The notes beneath the pieces were generated by a model. The model was not told the DNA's origin, made no database searches, and saw only the letters and a list, made by a program, of their open reading frames with translations. From NCBI RefSeq assembly GCF_029784135.1, contig NC_073746.1:102192515-102256514 (forward strand): DNA of 64,000 bases, in the 5' to 3' direction. Made by a program: the position numbers and the translations under genes. Below, piece by piece: positions 34,701 to 43,700 of this stretch (the stretch's first letter is position 1; every line of letters starts with the position of its first letter). Origin of the DNA: Toxorhynchites rutilus septentrionalis (lineage: Eukaryota; Arthropoda; Insecta; Diptera; Culicidae).

Positions 34701-37700
34701 CTGAAAAATCGCGACAATTCCCATGCGGCAGGAGGCGAGTCAAATATCGCACCACTCTCACCCCCACCCAAACCAGCGGAACGAATTATGTCGCCACCAA
34801 GAAGGATACCCGCTTCGAAACACTTTCTAGAGGGTCCCATCGAGACACCGTCGGAGCTTTTCACTCCCAATAAAACCAAGAGTTTGACGTTGAAGAAAAA
34901 GAATTCACTGCTTTCGAAACGGAGGAATGTGTCGCTGAAAACACTCTGCGTGAGTGATATCCAAGGGCATCTGTACAGGAGGACCAAAGACCGCAGTGGT
35001 CTGGCATATTGGGCCAAGTACTATTTCGTGCTCATCGAAACAACATTGTATGGGTTTAAATCGAAAGACTCCCATAAGGCGAACAGTATGATTTTCTTGT
35101 CCGGATTTACAATTTCGTTGGCAAAGGAGGTTCACTCGAAGCCTTTCGCCTTCAAAGTGTACCATCCGAACAAGACGTTTTATTTTGCAGCTGAAACCCA
35201 GGAAGCCTTGGGACAATGGATGGAATACATCAAACAAGCGACGCTGAAAGGGAACAGCGCAGCGCCCGGTAGCAGTTCAGCTGATCACAGCGTGAAGGAA
35301 TTGTTTTCCGAAACGGATAGCTCAGAAGATGAATTCAGCCTGATGGATAGTCAGACAAAACTTAATCTGCTGTGCACTCCCTCTCCACAATTGTCATCTT
35401 CCCTAGGCAGGAGTTCAGAGCATCACCACCATTCGTTGCACATGGACGGGAGTGGCAGTACCCCGACATCTTCCAAGCAGGATAGATACCATTTAAATTT
35501 TGGATCGCTGAAAAAGTTCACTAAAAGCAACCCTTTTAGTGGGGAAGGCAACGGTGGAAGTAGCGCGGGAAGCAGTGAGAGTAAGTTTTTTGGATTTTTC
35601 AGCTCTCACAAAAATGTGGAAAAATCCAACTCGAGTGAGATGCCTGTTCCCACGCCGCAGTTCCGAAGCTACCGCAAAGTGCCCGGAAGTGGCGGCGGTT
35701 TACAGATCGGATCAAATTCTGTGTCCACGGAAGTCATACCCCATGCTGCGTCATCTCTGACGATGAATCGGAACGAGGGTATGACCGCGAGCAATCTGTC
35801 CCTTGCTTCGACCAGTACTCTCCAACATCCTCCGACGATCCACCTGCAACCTCCCGCTACGCCAAACGAGGACAAACTGCAGCCAATCATTGTGGAACCT
35901 CTGCCGGAACCACCGTCGACGCCTATCCCCAACGAAACAGCCGAGTTGCTGAATCGTGCCAAGAAAAATAAACGCATTTCACCCCACAACTATATACATG
36001 CCTCCAATCCGAATTTGGTGGAGTTTGATTTTCAAACTTCGAAAGCTATGCTTCAAACTTCGTCCAACTGGGACAGTAATCCATCCCATGGCCACCTGCA
36101 CTCCATGATCACCTTGAAGGATTTGATGCTTCAAAAGCAGGCGGAAGAAGCACAGGATATGTACAACAAGCGAGTTTGCCTGGGGGTAGAGAAATTTGAT
36201 GATCGGAGTCTGAAAAAAAATCTCCTCAAGCCAAGCGAGGCAAAGCCTGAAATGATTGTCAGTAACGTACCAGAATCGGTGAACAAAATCCAAAAGCGTC
36301 GTCTACCGGTGACCCCAGATTACGCACAGAGTTTCAAGTTGGACGACGAGGATATTTTGTACACAAGAAGCAAAGAAGGTCAGAAATTGAGGGATTTCGG
36401 TTATGAGCTGATTTCCGGTGACGACGCGTTTGATATGAAGAATGCTGCCGGTTCATCATCCGCCGGGCATAGTGGCAGTGGTTCTAGTAATAACCAGGAT
36501 ATCAAACGGCAGGATGGCACTGGTTCGATCAAAAAGAAAACACGCACATGGATCAACTCGGATCGACGAAACGAGGAATCATCCTCATCCGATCGCTCGC
36601 TAAGAGACAGTTTCAAGAAATCTAAAAACAAAGCTGTTATTGCCAAGCTGGACAACATCAAGGCCAGCAGTGAGAAACTCTTTCAGTTCAAACATAATAA
36701 CAATAATGACAGAGAGTCGTTGAAAACGAAGCAATTAGACAAAACATCCCCAGCGCTCAATGTGAACCTAAAGCAATCAGGGCCACTCGGCAGTCTCAAC
36801 AAAAACAACAACAATCCAAACACGCCTCCATTCGAGCAGCAGACGTCTGTTTTCACAACAACCACAACCACCAGCAGCTTTCTAGCGTCGCAAACACTCA
36901 GTCACGCTATTCCTGGAACAAGTGCCACCAGTGGTGGTAGTGGTCAGGGTAACTTCATTCCAGGTGGAATAAAAAAATCGAACACATGTAACAGTTCGTC
37001 CGATTTCAAGGAGAACGCCTCGAAAGCGCAAAGCGTGAGGAAAAACTCCGCGCCTGAACGTGGCACATCGTACTTTACGAAACTATCTTTCAGTAGCTCG
37101 TCTTCGAAAACTGCCAAGGAAAAAAAGCTTCTCGGTTCGCCCGGGCTGCACCGGGCAATTTTCGGTAAAAATCAACACCAAGAGCCGACCGTTATCGACC
37201 ACGAAGTATTTTCGCCGATTTCCTACACAAAGGTAAGTGTGCGTGGAGATGTGTTGTGTTCCTTTTTGAAATGGTGAAGATTGCAATTTGTTGTGTTTTT
37301 TTGTCTAGAAAAAATTACATAGTTTTATTTATTTGTAAGGCTCAATCTCATAAGCTTCGCGGAGTCGCAAATTCAAAATGTGTTTACACAAAATTTCATC
37401 TTAATTCTATGTTTAGTAGGATTCGACCGAATACTCGCGGTTTACTCGAGGTTAGAAGCAAGAAGGGCAACAATTTTTTTGGGGCAGGACAGGTTAGGGA
37501 TATGGATATAGGGTACCGTTGCCTCAACTGAGGGTTGCCGCATGCACTGTGGCATTGTGCATAATTACCAGGAATCGCATCTGGTGTTCGACTGAGGGGA
37601 CAACACAAACAAACTAATAGCGAAAAAAAACAAAGGCATTAAATTTTTATATTGGACCTATTCATAAACACATAAATCGACCGCATATAGCAAACGTCGC

Positions 37701-40700
37701 GAGTTCCCCCAACTTTGATAGGAACATAGGATTGTCTTCCGTGAGCCTCAAGAGTATTCAAAAAGTGCTCTCTAGCTGCGTAATTATCCGTACATTGCCA
37801 AACTGCATTTCCACACCGACAGACATTGCTTTGAACAACAAATAAATAACAAATAACAAGATTTATTCTGTGGAGATGCACATCTAGCGAGTAGTGGTTG
37901 GACATAAGTCTACTCATTACACGAATGAAGTCACGACTTACGTCCAAACCTCTGAACCAAGTACTCGAAGAAACATTTGAATTTTTCCAATTACTGCATC
38001 AGAGTTCCCTCTTGGGTTGGCAAACCGATTGGGACACTGAAAGTCTGTGGCGGTGGTTTCATTCAATTATTCCATTGTATGAAATCTGTCAATCAAACAA
38101 TTCGCCTTGATGTGCGCTCACCTTCCTAAGAAGACAAGTTATCTAAGAAATGATATTTGCAAGTTTTCGGCCTGTGGACCTCTTACGGAAACCACATCAT
38201 GAAACAGTCATTTGTTAAGAAATATAAAGAAAGGGGCTGAGACATGACCCTTGAGGCAGACCCACAAAACTATTTCTGAAATTTTTCATTTGTTCAAGAG
38301 TGAAGTTCATTCGCTTTTCTGACAACAAATTGTACAAGAAATTATTCAAAGTTCCAGGAAGTCCACATTTGTGCAGATTGTCTGACAGAATTGCTCTGGA
38401 AACCGAATCAAAAGCTCCCCTAATGTCCAGAAATACTGGAGCCAGTTGCTCTTTGTGTGAATATCTGTGGAAAACGACGCTAGACAATCGTTTGTTGCTT
38501 TGCTCTTGCGAAACCCAAATGAGTACTTGATTTAAAATGATTTGCCTTGATCCATTGATCTAGTCTTCGAATGATCATTTTCGCCAACAATTTTCTAAAG
38601 CACGAAAGCACAGGAACCAAACGGTATGAGTTATGGTCAGACGCTGATTTGCTGATTTGGTTTTCAAATGGCTATTACTTTGACCTGTCTCCATTTAGAG
38701 GAAACAATGTTCTTTTCTAATAGGGAATTGAATAAGTCTAGCAAGCGTCTTTTTGCGATATCAGGAAGATATTTCAGAAGAATGAATTTATTTATCGCTT
38801 CCGGCTGAAGAGTTGGTAAAATGGTGGAATACACCTATTGATTCGACACCAATCGTTACCGCCGTTGCATATTTTTATCTGTCGATCTTCCTTATTAGGT
38901 CAACTGGAAGTCGAGATGTGATCGCAAGTGATCGCTACCATGGAGATCGTTGATGACCTTCCACCGACAATCTCATGATAGCGATCTTGAGCACAAAGGG
39001 CTTGTCGACTTTGTCTAGCCGGAGGTTTTGCGAATCGTGTCGCTTCACCAGTGTTCAAAATTCAAATTTGAAACCGTCACAGGAATCGTAAAAAAAGGCG
39101 GCCTAGTGTCATCATAAAGATCGCCCACCCAGTACCATAGGAGTTCATGTCACCCGAAATTAGAACTGAGGATGAGAGAATCGAGACTACATTCCTATAC
39201 AAAGTTCTTTATTCTATACAGTTATTTGATAAACCACAATTTCGACACCTGAAACAGCTGGGTGAAGCATTTTATAGAAACAGTAGCACTTTTTGATCCT
39301 CAAAAGTATTCATCCAAAAGAATCATCTCTATCCAGACGAATAATGTTAAAATCGGGGTAGTTGAATTTTGTGTAGGAAGAAAGCCGTGCAGAAAAGGCG
39401 AATACTTCACAGTCATAATTTTGTCAAAATTTGAACCGATCTATTTAAAGCACTAGACTACAGCAGTTCCACTGTAGCACAGTGATCGTATCTTCTACTA
39501 CGTTAGGTGAATTGTCAAATGAAATATATGATCGATGCAAACAGGGGTCATGAAACAGTCAATTGCTTAAGATAAGATTTAAAAAATGGATGCAAGGTAG
39601 AAATAAAGCTTTTAAGGAGGTCTTGAAGATTGAAGATCTTCAATATGAAGTCTACAATGTTCGAAAAAGCTGTTAATCCTCGATTAAAAGCGAATTTTCT
39701 ACGAGAAGATCGAGGAGCAACATATTTATTCTTCCCTTTCCTGGATAATGGCGTAAATCCGAACATTCTGGTGCAATGCCATCTTGAGCGGCTGATGCGG
39801 CCTTCAGCATTTCACCGTAAGTTCGCTTGGGCGTCCTGAGATAGAACGCTTCACTTTGTACATTGGACACTCCTGAAGAGGATGAGAATTCTCTCCACAC
39901 TGTTTTTGTTCAAGAGTCCTCACTTTGTTTATTTCCACATTTGTCGTAACGTAATTTGTTGCCGCCATGGCTGACCGAGTGTTCCAACTTTTCACAGATG
40001 GTACAATTATAAACCCGCGGTACAAACAGGTGCACCGAAAAAAAAACTCTCTATCTTCACAAAAGAACCTACGAAAGTCACCCGATACGAGTTGTAAGCT
40101 TGTAAACTTTTTGGATGTCTTCCAAAAATGCTAAATGCAGTTGTCTAACATCCAGAATCTTCACAAGTTCAACCCGACGCTTTTTTCGGTTCATCGACAC
40201 TCAGACTCGCGTTGGTGACTACGCCTACTATCTCCACATCTTGAGGAAGGATGTAAATTTGATACTCCCTATTAAAAACATCATGGTCAACAATCTTGTT
40301 GGCCACATCATAAGTTGGTGCTACTACACGCAGTTTGTCCGATCTCTCTACAGGTATCGACGTCTGGATGCTTACACAGAAAACCTCTTGAAATATCAAG
40401 AGTTCTCAAAGATTTCACCTTGGGTCGAAAGAAAACAACCCATGTTGCCTTCTTGGACGGTTGATAATAACGGTTGCCGTTTGCGTAACCACCTATAAAA
40501 GAAAAAAATCAAAGTGGTGATCAGTGGAGGATTACTACTGACAATGTTCTGTTTTCAAAAGTTGATAAACCTTATCACCTTCTACCCCTAAAGAAGAAGG
40601 TTCCATAATTTGAGAACTAATCAAGCAAATTGAACCGAAATTTGCATATGGGGATTTTAGGGAGCAATAAATGTTTCTATGGTGGTTCGAAACACTTATC

Positions 40701-43700
40701 CCCTCTCTAAGGGCAAGGGGGCTGCCATACAAATGAAACGCAAACTTTTACATAACACGAGAACTAATCAAGCAAATGGAACCAAATTTGGAATGTGAGG
40801 GTTCCGTAAAAATAATACAAATATTTCAACCAAACATAGGCAAACCAAACATCACATTTGAAAATTTTCGGAAAACTCTGAAGGAAAATGGGAAAATTCG
40901 AGAAATTGAATTCGCATGTGTTCTACAATTACATATTGACATGCGTTGTTAGTCTATTTGATGTTTGCGGTAACGAAATTGAAAACGCACTCCTATATCG
41001 TCTTCTATATATATAAATAAAAATGGATTACAGAATGTGTTGATAAAAGCAAAACTCGAGAAAGGAATTGTCCGATTTAGGGCCGTCTTTATTCCATCAT
41101 ATTTTCAAAATATTGATTTTTGACGAAATGGTGACTTTTTTTTTGTAAAAAAAATGCGTTTTTGCCTCAAAAATCGAGACAAAAACATTCACCAAAATTT
41201 TATTTTCCAAAACATCAAAAATATCCTACGTATGATGACATGAAATTTAGTGGAGTTATATGAACGCTGTATCTCCACCACCGACTCTCAATATTGTGCA
41301 TCTCTGTGAAACTGGAAAATTCCAACACTAGCCTTATTTATTCAACTTGGCAAGCAGTGTCTAATAAATTGATTTGTACCGAAAAAATGAGTTACTTGAT
41401 GAGTTACATAAATAATTAATAACAATACACCGTGCATCCAGAAAAATACCTGGTAGAAACCTACCCAATACCTTTACTAATGCGGTAACTGTATGTAAAA
41501 TGAATACCAGATGCAATGCACATCCCTACCAGAGGTTAGTATATTTTACTCGATAACAGAAGTAAACTTGAATGTGAGAAAAGCGCGCATTGACAATTTT
41601 TATTGTTGCCATGAGAATATAGGGAGGTGAGAGTTTGGATATAAATGTAATACGTGCACATGGTTCTGCTTGACATATATGTTCACCAATTTCTCCTCGT
41701 AGGCTGAATCAAAAATTAGTACGGAACGAAACGACTAGATTGCATTTATCAAAAAATTCGTTGTATTTACTAATTATTTTATTCAGTGTAGTTTTTATTT
41801 TACACTCCCATTTTTTTCAATTATCTTTTTTTTTCTTTGTTTGCGGAGATTTTAAATCTTACGATTAATTCGTCTCCTTTCAATTAATATTTTTTGAGTG
41901 CATCCATTGACGCTCCCCTCAGTGGTTTTCGACGTTTGAAAAATCAGCCCAGTATACGAGCGGAATTCGTTAACTGGGCTGCGTTTTTCGCTCAATTAGC
42001 GAACAACCGCTGCAATACCAGAAATACTGACGAAGTATGAACACCAAACTTCTTAAGTAGAGTGTCACAGGATTCCCTATTTTTTAGAGGTGTTAAGGTG
42101 AAGGTAGAAGGAAGCCATTGTAGTAGTATAGGTAAAAGCACGTGTTTTCATGGGGTAATAGTGCTTGTGAGAGAAGAGCAAATCACACAGTTTGTTTCGA
42201 TTTTTGTACGTAAATCGATCAATTCACTTATCAGACTGTGTGGCGCTTCACTGACACGAGTCTAAGAATACATTTGAAAAATAAATAATTCTATACTGAA
42301 GTAAAATGTATGAACGATGTGTTCCGATGAAGAAAGTGTATTTGCATATGAAGTAAAATTCTGACCATACGCGTGCGTAGCGTTATATGAGCAAATTTAT
42401 AACACACGCGAATTGGGGCTCTTTTGGTATTAACAAGTTCTCCCGCACAGTGACTCGATGTTGATAATTCCGTAATATTTTCCTTCGTTGATCGTATTTT
42501 TTCACATATTGGCTTCCTTCTACCTTCACCTTAAATATTTAAATTCTATGCCTAGCAAAATCAAGAGGGCAACCACATTAGTGGATTTAAAACGGTAATG
42601 CATTTCACATGTCAAAAATGTAATTTTAATATTGAGATTATAACTGACGAAGTAGTTTCTAACGATATTTTAGAGTTGTATGTGTAAGTGTATGGAAGAA
42701 TGAACTACCATCTTTGTCTCAATAATAATTAAGGATTTTCTAGAAAGTAATATACATAACTTTGAGCGCGTTATTGCAGCCATGAGAAATCTGAATTGTG
42801 ATAGCAATTAGAGCCATAGCAGAGTTTGTTCTTTTTTATCCCTTTTGTTTAATTTAGGCTCATTAGCATTTTAGCTGTAACAGAGCCGAATTTGAATCGT
42901 GTACATGTCACATATTTATCATATCTATAATTAGCACATTACACAGTTGCCATTTTTCGGCGTTAGAGTATTCCCTTCTATATCATTGCAAATGGTACAA
43001 ATTTACACAGTAGCCATTTAGGCGTAAGAGTTTTCTATCTGTTCTTCCATTATCCAGTTAAGACTGGACAGCGGAGACAGTCGTTGATCCATTGTTGAGT
43101 TATTTATAGAACAGCAGCCCGATGTGTCTTGCAGAGCAGAGCAGTTGTATGGATGAATCGATCTTATTTCGACCGTGGATCGATCTCCATCGCTGATGAT
43201 TGTTGCGTGGACGTAGTTATTCTGTAACAACACAAAGATGGTCAATGGGGGCCCTGAATTTTTGAACTCACGATCGATCGCTTACTAAGCGAACGCGCAA
43301 CCAATGTGGCTACGGAGACCCCCGGAGTTTGTTCTTATTGTGGAATTGAAAATGTTAGTCTTGATAAAAAGGAGCACAGCTATGTTTGAGGTTTAGTTGA
43401 AAATCGAAAGAGCAAATATTCGACAATATTCGCTCTTTCGATCTGCAATCTGCAATCCATGAACTTTTTTTTTGAGTGATCAAGCAGACAACCGTCAGAA
43501 TAAACGGCTACAACTTGAAACTCATCCAACGGGTCAAATGATTTATTAATCTGGAGATTAGAACATGTTGTCTTAAAAATTAAGCAGTCAGGTTACAGTG
43601 AACTCAGAAGGATGGCGCGACGGGACAGCAAGTGTTTCTTCATGTGACTTGGTTGAACTGAAAGATTTACTGTTTACTTCTTTCAAGCATCTCCAATGAA

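Noticed and set aside
34433..36871. Several minus-strand frames of 60-194 codons
   Set aside because: They mirror cnk exon 9 and carry no family motif.
43018..43245. 75-codon minus frame in cnk intron 9
   Set aside because: No recognisable domain, adjoins a SINE-like head, and shows no splice context that would add it to cnk.
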